Assembly (NCBI GenBank): GCA_032622095.1
Contig: CP136061.1
Coordinates: 85,348,324 to 85,412,323 of the forward strand
Source of the DNA: Siphonodentalium dalli
Taxonomy: Eukaryota > Mollusca > Scaphopoda > Gadilida > Siphonodentaliidae
DNA: 64,000 nucleotides
Direction of reading: 5' to 3'
Shown: one piece after another, positions 22,613 through 33,241 of the stretch
How positions within the stretch are numbered: the first letter of the stretch is position 1
How the letters are laid out: each line of letters opens with the position of its first letter
Notes under the pieces: generated by a model
Told to the model about the DNA's origin: nothing
Databases searched by the model: none
The model's input: the letters and a program-made list of their open reading frames with translations, nothing else
Program-made: the position numbers and the translations under genes

Positions 22613-22732
22613 ATGGTACGAAACGACCAAAAAGTTTGGTACGAAACAACCAAACTAATGGTACGAATCGACCAGAGTGTACGAAACGTCTTTGTACGAA
22701 ACGACCAAGGTACGAAACGTCCAGCACCCTAG
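22613..22732. repeat. GGTACGAAACGACC iteron array, probable right end of the outer MULE
   Basis: About six copies of (g)gtacgaaacgacc, with variants aacaacc, aatcgacc and aacgtcc, run from 22616 to 22723 and end ccagcacccta. The array has the layout of the iteron ends seen in elements A, B and C and lies upstream of the PHD-MULE start. No matching inverted array was found left of 16908, so the other end is deleted or decayed. Confidence 0.65.
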
Positions 22733-23106
22733 TGGACCGGGGATCGCAACCTGGTCAGGTATTCTGACAAAAATCAGAACTCGGTACAAGTTTGTCAGGC
22801 TGAAAAGTCTCATTCGATATCACTGAATAAAGATCCGAATGCAAAATGCCGACTTCCCCCATTACAACATTTGTCCAGGTATGTTGTTGTGGGTGCAGTA
22901 CGTACACTGTCCGATCGGGCGCGGACATTAATGGCTGACCCTGTACACATCTCGGTGTGTGCACATTAAAGAATGCTAACTAGAGTCACCACAGAGTTAT
23001 AAAGTTACTCGGCCATGGTAGCATCTGGACCAGTGCGTCTAACCAGAATTGGTTCCTGCACTGAAAAATCTACAAATACAGAGGGCAAAATAAAATATAC
23101 TCATAT
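22733..23106. other. No gene recognised
   Basis: Single-copy sequence with a possible repeat character (gggatcgcaacctggtcagg, agatccgaatgcaaaatgcc) that I cannot assign. Confidence 0.35.
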
Positions 23107-23114
23107 TGGGTGCA

Positions 23115-23546
23115 GGTCAAGTGATACCCAAACCAACTGATACTCAACGAAAAAAGTCAAGTGATACGTACCTCATCTTGAGTCAAGTGATACCTTCTTT
23201 TCGAGTCAACTGATACCTACCTGAGGCAAATGATGCCTTCTATTGTTTTAAGTGCAATAATAATTTCTCTTGTCAAATCGAAGTGTATGTTTATGTATTG
23301 AATGTCATGTTGTCCAATCGCTAATTAGAAGTCAATCATTTGACTCGGAATTGGGTATCACTTGTCTTGGGTATCACTGGAGTCGGAATTAGGTATCACT
23401 TGTCTCAGGTATCATTTGACTCAGATGGGGCATCACTTGTCTCGGGTATAATTGGACTCGGAATTAGGTACCACTTGACATGTCCCCGGGTATCATTTGA
23501 CTCGGGTGTCATTTCTGGAAAAACTACACCACTCTAGACTCCCAAC
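23115..23546. mobile_element. Small iteron element (GAGTCAAGTGATACC)
   Basis: The left arm (23115-23240) holds four to five copies of (gag)tcaagtgatacc. The right arm (23340-23515) holds about seven copies of the complement, ggtatcacttgactcgg. Only ~100 bp lie between. An 8-bp repeat TGGGTGCA flanks it (23107-23114 and 23547-23554), compatible with a MULE-type duplication. No coding capacity. Confidence 0.6.
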
Positions 23547-23554
23547 TGGGTGCA

Positions 23555-23894
23555 ATAGAATGAACAGGCTGTCTTCCTATCCATGCACCCATCATGAATT
23601 TTTTGTGAGGCTTTCATTTGTGTAAGTCTAAATATTGTTTAATACTCAACTAAAACATGTAATTTATTATCTAGGGGGTGCCATGATGGACGAGGTAGTT
23701 CATATAGGGCACTCTTTAATGTTCAGTTCATATATGACATTCATATGCATATTTAAAATACTTAGAGGTAAATAAAAATCTCCCGTATCAATTTAATTAG
23801 GGTATAGGTTATATATAGAACTGAACATTAAAAAAAATGCCATATAATGGTACTGGCAAGCTAGTGACTCCACTCTAAACATAGTTTTAATTGT
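23555..23894. other. No gene recognised
   Basis: AT-rich sequence containing a diverged inverted pair around atatgtgaactgaacatta (gttcagttcatatatgac 23721-23738; tatatagaactgaacatta 23812-23830). Nothing coding. Confidence 0.4.
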
Positions 23895-24425
23895 CCCCCC
23901 CCCCAAATTTTTTTTTCGGGGGACTATTAAAATAGCCGGTGTCCGTCCGTGCGTGCGTGCGTGCGTGCGTCCGGAAATGGTTTCCGGATGATAACTTTAG
24001 TTTCGGTTATTAGATCAAAAGCAAATTTCATAGGTGAGTTTATCAGACCAAAATAAAGGTCAAGTTCGAATATGGGTTTGCTCCGCCCATTTTTGCGAGA
24101 GTTATGGCCCTTTTTTGACTTGGAAAACCCCTGAAAGTTGGTTTCCGGATGATAACTTTAGTATAGTTAATCGGATTCAAACCAAATTTGGTATATTACT
24201 TTCTCCCAGCAAAACACAGGTCAAGTTCGAACTTGGGTTCTGCCCGACCATTTTTGGGAGAGTTATGCCCCTTTTTCGACATAGAAAATTCATTTTCTTC
24301 TTTTTTTTGGTTTCCTGATGATAACTTGATTTTGGATTGTTTATATGAAAAACCCGTTTTTTGTGGATTATACTTCTACAAAGCCTCTGCTCCAAATGAA
24401 GCCACCGGTTTTATTTTTCCTATGT
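23895..24425 (+). repeat. Mollusc-type interspersed repeat, second copy
   Basis: It starts with C and T tracts and cgggggactattaaaatagc, then gtccgtccgtgcgtgcgtgc. Units of ~165 bp follow, with ccggatgataactttagt, tcaagttcgaa and tttttgcgagagttatggcc. It is the reverse orientation of the repeat at 1-556. Confidence 0.75.
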
Positions 24426-24429
24426 AAAA

Positions 24430-24752
24430 CAATATCATGCATAAGAGAAGTGATCATTAATTGTAAATATATGTGCTAATTGTTTTTTTCCCTCTGTTCT
24501 CACCCAACTGTAATCCATCAGTTCATTAATCTTCTCATCATGCTCTGTATCTCTTCCTCTTACTTAATCTTGTCTTCCATTTCTCACTGACCACTATTTG
24601 TAATCTGTTCTTTTCTGAGGAAATGGCTCTATATAAGCATCTGATGCTTGTTGTCAAATCCTCTTCAACCCTTCTAGTCTTCTATTCATACATGTGTCAT
24701 GTTTATAATTATATCTTTTTGGGAAGAAATAAATATTGTTTAAACCAACATC
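24430..24752 (+). mobile_element. LINE 3' UTR fragment, second copy
   Basis: It shares with 20139-20460 the order tataagc(a/c)t...tgcttgttg-c, a C/T-rich stretch and a terminal gaagaaataaatattgtttaaac. The 5' limit is approximate. No reverse-transcriptase codons remain. Confidence 0.55.
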
Positions 24753-24795
24753 TCCTACTATACTCAACAGGATTTATGCAACAAAAGATATGAGC

Positions 24796-24840
24796 TGATG
24801 AGAGCTCCGTGGTCCAGTGGTTAGCGTGTCGGACTTGTAT
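24796..24840 (+). mobile_element. tRNA-derived SINE head fragment
   Basis: agctccgtggtccagtggtt followed by agcgtgtcggacttgtat has the layout of a tRNA 5' half with a pol III A-box-like tggtccagtgg. No B box or tRNA 3' half follows; a fold-back repeat begins at 24864. Confidence 0.45.
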
Positions 24841-24863
24841 TTGCTGTAAACACATAAGAAATG

Positions 24864-25001
24864 AACGGCGGTTTCAATGTGGTCATGGGATTTTGACCAC
24901 GAGAAAAATTCAGCAAACTGCATGAACCCCAAAGGGGTTCATGCGGAGTTTGCTGATTTTTTATCGCGGTCAAAACCCATGACCACGTTGAATCCGCCGT
25001 T
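24864..25001. mobile_element. Fold-back MITE, near-perfect palindrome
   Basis: Arms aacggcggtttcaatgtggt...gcatgaacccc and their complement meet at an aaa loop near 24929. The arms are ~67 bp with few mismatches. Confidence 0.85.
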
Positions 25002-25270
25002 TATTATTTATATTTATATACTTACGCTCTTTAAAACACTTCTCCAAATATGTCCGTTATTTCGTCAAAAACACTTTTTCAAATATCTCCGTTATTTCGT
25101 TTATAAAAATACTTTCCTATTTCTATATTTCGCTCTATATTTCGCTATTTCGTTGTATTTTCCTATTTTGATTTTTCGTACTATTTCGCTGTATTTTCAT
25201 ATTTCGCTTTTTCGTTGTATTTCATATTTCGATAATTCGCTATATTTGACATATTATGGGATATGGGATT
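25002..25270. repeat. Low-complexity atttcgctatttcg tract
   Basis: Irregular repetitions of atttcg(c/t)tatttcg and ccgttatttcg dominate. The open frames are low-complexity hydrophobic and not credible proteins. Confidence 0.6.
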
Positions 25271-25470
25271 ATATGATAACCAACATTATGATAGTCAATC
25301 GAACATCTCGTGCCACCCGTGCTCGCTATTAGATGCCACTAGCCATCCAATCGTGATCTTTTGAACATCGATTACATATTGTTTGCTATCAAATCCTTGG
25401 CGTATTGGCTGACTAGATACTCAAGCAGTCGGTAATGTCCGATAATCCCCGGTGATTTCCGGGACCAATG

Positions 25471-25533
25471 TGTTCATAAACCTATGAACGACATTGGAAG
25501 TGACATCACGTTACGTTCATAGGTTTATGAACG
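25471..25533. repeat. Short inverted pair gttcataaacctatgaac
   Basis: tgttcataaacctatgaacg (25471-25490) and cgttcataggtttatgaacg (25514-25533) are inverted copies, and each half is itself nearly palindromic. Confidence 0.7.
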
Positions 25534-25619
25534 CATTGAATAAGGGGGCGTGTCTACCGTAACGCTATGGGGAAATCGGAAGAGATATTAGGGGTATGTA
25601 AATATATCGATATGGGTTC

Positions 25620-25960
25620 GCAGCGCGTCCCGGTCATTGAGTCTCCACATAGCAGTGGCTTGGCCGCTCTGAGCGAGTGCAATTATCGGATTGCTCGCCG
25701 TTTCAAAACCCGTGCCAAGTTGTGACCCTTGAGCAAGGTCGCTGGTACTGTGTCGGCTTCGCATCACTCATGCGTTAAAAGAGTACCAGTCAGCTTGTCA
25801 TCAGAGCATCAGTATTAGAGCATGTTCTGATGCAGCGCCTGCGATGGCTGCAGCAGGTTCATTGGTTGGCTTGTATAAATGACTGGGGTAATATTGTACC
25901 AAGCGTGTTAGAGCAAGTAATTGGTTAATCGCTATATAAAACTTGTCATTATTATTTATG
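25620..25960 (+). mobile_element. tRNA-derived SINE
   Basis: The head has A-box-like tagcagtggcttgg (25649-25662) and B-box-like gtttcaaaaccc (25710-25721) at tRNA spacing. The body carries gacccttgagcaaggtcgct, a word conserved in several animal SINE families, then gagcatgttctgatgcagcg. The tail is cgctatataaaacttgtcattattattt. This head-body-tail order is diagnostic of a full-length SINE; the exact family is not assigned. Confidence 0.7.
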
Positions 25961-26173
25961 AGAGGGAGCTAATTGGGGAGCTTAAGCGTAATTGCTAATG
26001 CGTAATGAAACTAATACTGTACTGCTCGAAGAAAATGACTCATCAAAACACACCACATTTCGGTTAGACTGTTATTTACGGGGTTATATATATAAATCAC
26101 AAGACAACCAAAGGATTGTGTGGCTAAACGCACGTAATCAATAACTGGTATGAAACTTCCAGTAACTGGTAAC

Positions 26174-26394
26174 TTACAGTAATGCTCTAAATAATTGACT
26201 CCTTCACCACATCAGAATTATGGGTAACTTTTCAGGATTTAGTCGGAAATATGGCTTGTTGCCATTCATCGGAAAGCTCTCGGCGAGAGCTTTCCTATGA
26301 ATGGTAACAAGCCATATTTCCGACTAAATCCTGAAAAGTTACCCACAATAATCTGCTCTGGTTACGGAGTCGATTAATTAGGGAATTACTGTAA
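26174..26394. mobile_element. Fold-back MITE (TTACAGTAAT ends)
   Basis: The outer ends ttacagtaat / attactgtaa are inverted. The inner arms tgggtaacttttcaggattt...ggaaagctctcg are a nearly perfect 60-bp hairpin with its centre near 26283. Confidence 0.85.
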
Positions 26395-26569
26395 TTGAGG
26401 TAAAATTGCGGCTCCAGAAAATTTATATTTCATCATATGAGCAGTTATATCTACAGCTAGTGTATCAGCTAATCCTAAAATGACTAAATGCTAACATAAT
26501 ATATATGCGATTCTGTAAATTTTGAATTATGTATCGGCATTCAATCAAGGAATTAGACCATGACATGAA
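26395..26569. other. No gene recognised
   Basis: AT-rich spacer between two MITEs. Confidence 0.4.
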
Positions 26570-27056
26570 TCTCTGCTCTGGCTAAACGCTGGTAGAGTTC
26601 ATATTCCACCTGCACAAAACCTGGGAACTTTTTGAAGTTTTGACAGGGAACCTTATAAAGTTGAAATATAACACGTGAAATATATTTCTTAGCTATTATT
26701 TGTTCCTTAATAATGTACACTGTACAGTAGGTGATGTTCCCAACTAGAAATTTCACGATTTAAGTGAGTTTGCGAGCGATTTTGCTTTGCGTCGCTTACA
26801 ATTATTGAATTTCTCCTGGGTAATAATTCAATGTTTATTGCGATATCGGCTGACAAAAGTCACAGAAAAGCATGCATTTTCGAGTTGGGACCTTCACCTA
26901 CATTGAAGTACATTATCAAGGAACAGATATTAACTAAGAAATATATTCCCCGTGTTATTTTTTCGACTTTATAAAGTTCCCTGTCAAACCTTCAAAAAAG
27001 TTCCCAGGTTTTGTACTGGTGGAATATGAATATAACCGGAGTTTCTTTACTGCATT
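26570..27056. mobile_element. Inverted-repeat MITE with 180-bp arms
   Basis: Left arm 26570-26752 and right arm 26878-27056 share in inverse order ccaggttttgt, gaactttttgaag, cagggaac, ttataaagt, aacacg, atatatttcttag, tgttcctt and gttgggaac/t. The loop is ~125 bp. No coding capacity. Confidence 0.75.
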
Positions 27057-28617
27057 TAATCGTGGTGCCACAGCAGTAATAGAACCGTCAAATTTGGTGC
27101 AGTTATACTTTGACTGCACTTATAAACATGAATGCATAATAACCACAGTTACTGGGTAAATTACTTGGGGGAGTACATTATATGCTCATGTTTGATTATC
27201 GCTGTGTCGAGTGTGTGTCACTGTATATTAAAGTTACATAATCCTATTTAAATGCAAGTATCTGAAGAATAAGGATAAACTGTGACTCATTTATCAAATG
27301 TAGGTATTTCATAGGTTGTTGTTTATACTTATTTTAAAGACACATAATCCGATTTGATGGTCCACTTACAACAATAATGGAATTTGATGGTCCAGTTACA
27401 ACAACAACGGAATTTCACCAAAACCCGATTTAGTTATTCAAATTAATAAATACTCACAGCAATACCAATCAAAATATCATATTTGCCGAAAAAGTCCTAT
27501 AATAACGGGTTTTCTTGGCAGTTTGGAGGTGGGTGTGGTTTACAACTTCCATATATGATGATTCCTAGTTCAAATTTGAATTCCCGAACTCGTGTTATCA
27601 CAACCGTAAACACATAGTATTCACATGTAATCAGCGTGGTGCCATATAACATGTCTATTTGTACGAATAAAACATGTTATACCAATTCGTAAATAAGTAT
27701 TATGTACATGTATGTATCCGAAAGTCAACTATCACAACATACAGTATTCTTGTTGATGAGATACTTTTCATTCTGAACTAATTTATGATCGCCATTGTGA
27801 TGCGATGATAATACCGGTATATTGAGCAGTGACCTTGCGTGACCTCTCGTAATGGTGTCTATGCATGTCTGTACTATTTCTGGAATTTTTGCCAGGCCGC
27901 ACCAAATATTCCAGTTGTGAATAATAACAGAATTCAAAAATTGAAATCTGATAACTCTGAGATTTGACGGGTGGTTCCTTGACTCAAATAAAAAAACATT
28001 TACCCCCGAGGCCCGAAGATGAAGAAATAGGAATTTAGGCAATTTTAGGGGTGTTAAATATGATTACATGTATGTATCTTTAACCACGATGCCCACCACC
28101 ATATGTGCTTTAGCCAGAATTGTATAAATGCCGGGTGAAAGCTGTATAAATTTGTAGGAAGTCGGTGTATGTGTAGTTCAAGTTGGTTACATGTCACCTA
28201 ATGCGTACATTTATTCGCCCAACCTTGGGACTGTGATTCATCTCAAGAGCGATTATCTTACCCTACACTGTGGTTTCATGCAAACAAATGTGCTATGGAA
28301 ATTGTATCATGTTGCAGTTTGTTTCAGAGCCAGTTTTTGTTCTTTATTTCCAAATAAGTCGTTTACATTACAATTGAGGAAATTTAATATGTCTTATAAA
28401 CTAATGTAAAGGTATACAAGTTTCTCATGAACCAGAAATTGCAATTAAATGTTTCCTTTGCATTCAAAGTCAATGAAGATCTCAAAACTTGGTTTGGAGT
28501 AATTCTGTCTGGTTGATAAATCTCATGTATGATATGTGGAGTACATTTTCGTTTGAATAAATAAATAAATTTTAGTTGTAAATTTTCCTTGGAATCCCAC
28601 CAGTGACAATCTCAAAT
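27057..28617. other. No gene; one MITE arm near 27935-28045
   Basis: Positions 27951-28020 (gataactctgag...ggttccttgactcaaat...acccccgaggcc) match an arm of the MITE at 56401-56852. A short direct repeat (gaatttgatggtcca / gttacaacaa) lies near 27355-27410. No recognisable coding. Confidence 0.5.
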
Positions 28618-28787
28618 TTATTGGGGAATTGACGTCAGGACCACACATAACGTGGATAAAGTCCGCACCTTCCCAAAAACTCCAGTCCTGCAACAGCAAC
28701 ATAAGATCACAGCATGGCTGTCCGAATAGCTTGATTCAAGCAGATTCCAGTAAATTTGAATTCTTTTGAAGGTAACCTGACGAAAAA

Positions 28788-29087
28788 ATGTCCAAAGATA
28801 AGAAGATAATAACTGCAGCCATAGACTTTGGAACAACGTTTTCGGGATATGCCTATGGATTCACCGATGAACTCTTGAAACAAGATCCGCCTTCAATTTT
28901 CATGAACAAATGGGAGGGACAGGAGATTTCACACAAGGCACCGACAAATGTACTGTTTGATCCTCAGAAGAATTTCCATTCCTTCGGTTATGATGCGGAG
29001 GAGAAGTATGCTGAACTATGTGCTGATGAAAAGGAGAAGAATTGGTTCTATTTCCAAAGATTCAAAATGATGCTGCATTCAGCTAAG
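28788..29087 (+). CDS. HSPA12-like: HSPA12-like HSP70, coding exon 1
   Basis: The ATG at 28788 starts 100 codons ending in phase 0 at aag/gtattg. ITAAIDFGTTFSGYAYGF is the phosphate-1 loop of the HSP70/actin ATPase fold in its HSPA12 form (DFGTTFSGYA). PSIFMNKWEG, PTNVLFDPQKNFHSFGYDAE and WFYFQRFKMMLH are also typical of HSPA12 proteins. These are cytosolic nucleotide-binding relatives of HSP70 without the usual C-terminal substrate domain, greatly expanded in bivalves and linked there to immune and stress responses. The start is chosen because only this ATG precedes the conserved loop at the usual distance. Any 5' UTR exon is unknown. The donor region is duplicated ~60 bp downstream. Confidence 0.92.
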
Positions 29088-29175
29088 GTATTGAACTATC
29101 AACAGCATGATTAAATACACGTGGCCATCGATTTTCGGCATTCAGCTAAAGTATTAAACTATCAACAGCATGGTC
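29077..29175 (+). repeat. Tandem duplication across the exon 1 donor
   Basis: gcattcagctaaggtattga (exon end, donor and intron start, then actatcaacagcatg) is repeated ~62 bp downstream as gcattcagctaaagtattaa actatcaacagcatgg. The second copy keeps a weaker GT. Confidence 0.85.
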
Positions 29176-29271
29176 ATTCTTAAAGCCATGTGGTGGTCCA
29201 TTTCCAATTATCATATGATTAATCTTAAACTGACGTGGCGGTGCATTTCCGTTGATCACGTGATTAACCTC

Positions 29272-30567
29272 CCAGATAGCATGACATGGTTGGGCCAACC
29301 AACATCTGAATGGTTGGGCCAACGTAGGGCAACCAACGTTGGGCCAACGTAATTTTGCTCATTGGTCAACGTTGGGCCTATGTTGGGCCGACGTTGGACG
29401 ATATATAGAGAGCGTTGGGCCAACGTTGATATCCAGACTACATTTGGTTGGCATAACGTTGACCCAACGGAGGGACAACGTTGGGAACTCAAACTAAATT
29501 GGTTGGCATAACGTTGGGGATTAATTTTTTTTGGCATCCAATAATCCGTTCATAATTTAGTTACCACCGTCAGCCACCATGTCACTATCAGATGCAAGTT
29601 TGTGAGAAACTACTATGCATGTTAATAAGTATTCCCCGCTATAACTTATATGTACGCCGGGCAAACATTCAGAACTTTGTGATTCCGAGAAAAATATTGG
29701 AAAAATAATTAATTAATTTTACACAAAAGAGTAGTTTCTCACAAACGTAAACCTATCTCGGATAGCGACCCGATGACCGATGGTGGCATCTAAAGAGCGA
29801 ACAAATCCTTGAATTCCAATTTGAAGAAACTGAATCCTTTATTTGCTAAAATCAATACCAGCAGCAACACTGAACGAGAACCAGAACAAAACGCGCAATA
29901 TGAAAAGCAGACGCCTGATCTGTTGTGCACGCGCGTATAGTTTGACGTCAGAGCTTTCTACGTCATCTACGTTGGCATTACGTTGGGCCAACGATATACC
30001 AACCGACAACATCCAACGTGTTTTATGACATATCGTAGTATATATTGTGTCAGCAATGTTTGTACGTTTAATTGTTTACGGAACATACAGCATATCGTTG
30101 AGATTTATATCACATGTATGTACGCTACATATGTAATTGGACTATCGTGAAGCTGTAATTGGCCGATGGCATGTTCGCGTTGGCCCAACGTTATAATTCC
30201 AACGGTTGGGAGAAATAGGCCTACGTTGGGTCAACGAAGGGCCAACAACGTCAACACAACTGATGCTGCAGTAAATTCCGTTGTCACGTTCGCGTTGGCC
30301 CAACGTTGGACCAAAGTTATAATTCCAACGGTTGGGATGAATAGGCCTACGTTGGATCAACAAAGGACCAACGTCAACCCGACCGATGTGCTGCGGTAAA
30401 TTTCGTTGGCACGTTCGCATTGGCCCAACGTTGGATCAGCGTTGTAATTCCAACGGTTGGGAGGAATAGGCCTATGTTGGGCCAACGAAGGGCCAACAAC
30501 GTCAACCAAGCCAATAAATTACGTTGGTATATTTGCGTTGGCCCAACGTAGTCATGCTATCTGGGCT
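29272..30567. mobile_element. Element with CCCAGATAGCATGAC ends and GTTGGGCCAACG iterons
   Basis: The left end cccagatagcatgac (from 29272) and right end gtcatgctatctggg (to 30566) are inverted. Both arms are filled with the palindromic word cgttgggccaacg in many variants (left 29288-29520; right 29970-30555). On the right it is organised as three ~125-bp units with aattccaacggttggga and aataggcctacgttgg. The host minisatellite reads gattaacct on one side and cttaaag on the other, leaving at most a 2-bp (CT) duplication. No transposase is seen. Confidence 0.75.
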
Positions 30568-30599
30568 TAAAGTCATATGGTGGTCCGTTTCCAAGACTC

Positions 30600-31074
30600 A
30601 AAATAAGTGGCTGGTCAAGGTCATTGTCCGACTAAAAATAGCTTATGTCCAGTGCACTTCCGTATCTGTCGGTCATTTTGTCCGATGCAAATTTCTAAAC
30701 AATCCCTATCTGTTTGGGTACATCCAAGGAGCAACTACTGGCCAAATCGGACTTTGAAAGTGAAAAATAGTTGTTTTATTTCAGATCAATTCAGAGTGAA
30801 TATAATTATGTCGTTTGAGAATTGCATGTGTATTTATTAATCAACGTAAAAAAATTTAACTTGAAAAAAAAAATAACATGGGTTTTTCCTGGGTGGCATT
30901 TGGACACTCACTAAAATATGCACATCATTGATGAATAATGAGTCGATTGGAAATTTAAATACTGTCTCATACAGTACATCTGAAAATTTGACAGGCACCA
31001 TTTTGAAATGACCAACACCATCTATTTGATGCCTGTCATTTTGACAGTCAGTAAAAAACAATATTTTGAGGCTT
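30600..31074. other. No gene recognised
   Basis: Intronic AT-rich sequence with small cues such as ttgacaggcaccattttgaaa, partly repeated as gcctgtcattttgacag at 31031-31047. Confidence 0.4.
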
Positions 31075-31430
31075 GTCCGTTTCAATGATCACGTGATTAA
31101 TATAAATGTGTGATTATTTCTGGAACCCATGTGCCATCCGTTTCCGATTATCATGTGATTAACCTTAAATCCACGGGGCTGTCCATTTCAGATGATCACG
31201 TGATTAATCTTAAAGCCACATGGCGGTCTGTTTCAAATAATCATGTGATTAATCTTAAGAAATGTGGCGGTCCTTTTCCGATGATCACGTGATTAATCTT
31301 AACTCCACGTGCATGGCGGTCCGTTTCCATTGATCACGTGATTAATCTTAAAGCCACGTGGCGGTTCATTTCCGATGATCACTTGATTAATATTAAAGCC
31401 ACGTGGCGTCCGTTTCCAATGATCAAGTAG

Positions 31431-32084
31431 AAAAATGCATTAAATACTTTTATACGATCTTTAGAAGTCACAGAAAGGCTTAAAGATACGGATGGCCTTC
31501 GCGATGGGTATTGCTTTTTAAATAGTCACATCCGTTAAAACCATCATAAACATAAAGAATATTAAAATATAGACAGATTGTGTGTTTTTTCACCATTCAT
31601 AAGTATCACATAAATACCATAATATTGTCAATATCGTACGCAGCGTTAATACACAAGCGCCATGTTATGTTACAGTACAGTACATAAAGGATGTGCGATA
31701 AGCAAAACACTCAACATCTCATAAAGTGAACCTTGATTAAAACTGTACCATGTTGTTTACAACATACCGTTACAGTACTCATATTTTTTTATATGGAGTG
31801 GGTCACAGTGAATCAATCTCCAAAACAAACAAAATCACCATGGTGTCTGATGGGGTTGAGTGTTTTGCTTACTGTATACTCTTATGTGCTGTATATAAAC
31901 AAATGCTTGTACAATTGTGTTTTGTGGATAATATCATATTCATACTATCATTATACTATATACTATCAGTATATTCTTGGGGAAATTTTCACAATTTGGT
32001 AACTTTTATTTCTAAAATATAGCCTACAATTGAGCAAGCCTTATTACCAAGGCCATCTGTGCCTTTTAAAAAGGTGTTAATAAT
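31431..32084. other. Intronic, no feature recognised
   Basis: AT-rich; open frames here are short and without similarity. Confidence 0.4.
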
Positions 32085-32529
32085 TCTGAAATCCGCATGG
32101 CGGTCCATTTCCGATGATCCTGTGAAATATTATAAATGTGTGATTAATCTTATATCCATATGGCGGTCCATTTCAGATGATCATGTGAAATATTATAAAT
32201 GTGTGACCTTAAAGCCACATGGCTATGGGAGGCTAATTAAAGTCATAGAATTGAGAAACTTCTTATAAAGCTGAATGTATCTCCATACATGTAGATGGGA
32301 ATGTATCTCCATACTGTATCGCCGGCATCATGTTTATAAAATATTACTCATACGATCATTCATGTCTCTATATATTTATCATATTAATATTCTCGTCTGA
32401 TCAATAATACATATAATTAGACAATTTCTCAATATCGAAACTGTATTTCTGTTGAGATAACTCAATGTTTGTTGAGAGAAATACAAATATGCTAAGAATT
32501 AGAACTTCACTTTCCAACTTGGTATTTTT

Positions 32530-33070
32530 GTTCCCCCGAAAACAAATTTGGGGGGACTATTAAAATGGCCGGTGTCCGGTCCGTACGGAAAGTTTCCGGA
32601 TGATAACTTTATTTTGAGTTATTGGATCAAAACCAAATTTGGTATGTGAGGTTATCAGATCAAAATACAGGTCAAGTTTGAATATGGGTTCAGTACTACC
32701 CTGTATAGTACTGACCCTTGTCTGTCCAGAACTTTGTCCGAGTCTGCATATTTTGTCATTTTCAGGTCAATTTTTTTAAAACATACATCAACCTGCACTG
32801 CAACCTGTAACCTGCACTGGAAACTGTGCACCTGCGATTTTGAGTTCGGGCGGACTCATTTTGGCAGAGTTATTGCCATTTTTCGACATAGAATTGTTCA
32901 TCCTGGGATACATCGTTTGTCTGATCCTGTATTCTGTCATTTTCCAGTCAATTTTTTAAAAACTTGGCACAAATGGCAACCAGCTTGGGAACCTGCGCAC
33001 CTGCAATTTTTAGTTCAGTCAGTTTCCGGATGATGACTTTTATTCCGAACATAGCCAATCCTTCATTTAG
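32530..33070 (+). repeat. Mollusc-type interspersed repeat, third copy
   Basis: It begins ccccgaaaacaaatttgggg, then ggggactattaaaatggccg, gtttccggatgataacttta and aggtcaagtttgaatatggg. It contains a diverged inner repeat acctgcgcacctgcaatttt / acctgcgattttgagttcgg that also occurs in the 43380-43850 repeat. Confidence 0.7.
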
Positions 33071-33241
33071 CCATTGTGTCGGGGGACATTGTGGTCAGTC
33101 AACCTTTTATTCAACTATCTTTTACCTTAAAACTTAGATATATTAATGTAATTTTAACATCAAAATTGCCTTCAGACAGTCAGTATAGATTGTTTCTTGT
33201 TGTAAAATTACTAAAAATCAATCAAAGTGTTTACTGTTATT

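Larger units (their letters stand above)
29110..32225 (+). repeat. 45-bp E-box minisatellite in intron 1, interrupted
   Basis: The unit is approximately tgatcacgtgattaatctta + aagccacgtggcggtccgtttcca. Blocks lie at 29110-29266, 30568-30600, 31075-31430 and 32085-32225. CACGTG occurs at 29118, 29257, 31090, 31197, 31286, 31306, 31335, 31355 and 31400. Other units have CATGTG, as expected from CpG decay. Unit length varies from ~44 to ~65. The 29268-30567 element split the array. Confidence 0.8.

Noticed and set aside
24796-24870. A functional tRNA gene
   Set aside because: Only an A-box-like 5' half is present; there is no B box, no 3' half and no cloverleaf, so it is a SINE head fragment.
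28618-28787. Heat-shock element upstream of the HSPA12 start
   Set aside because: gaattcttttgaagg has GAA/TTC words but not the alternating 5-bp spacing nGAAnnTTCn over three units.
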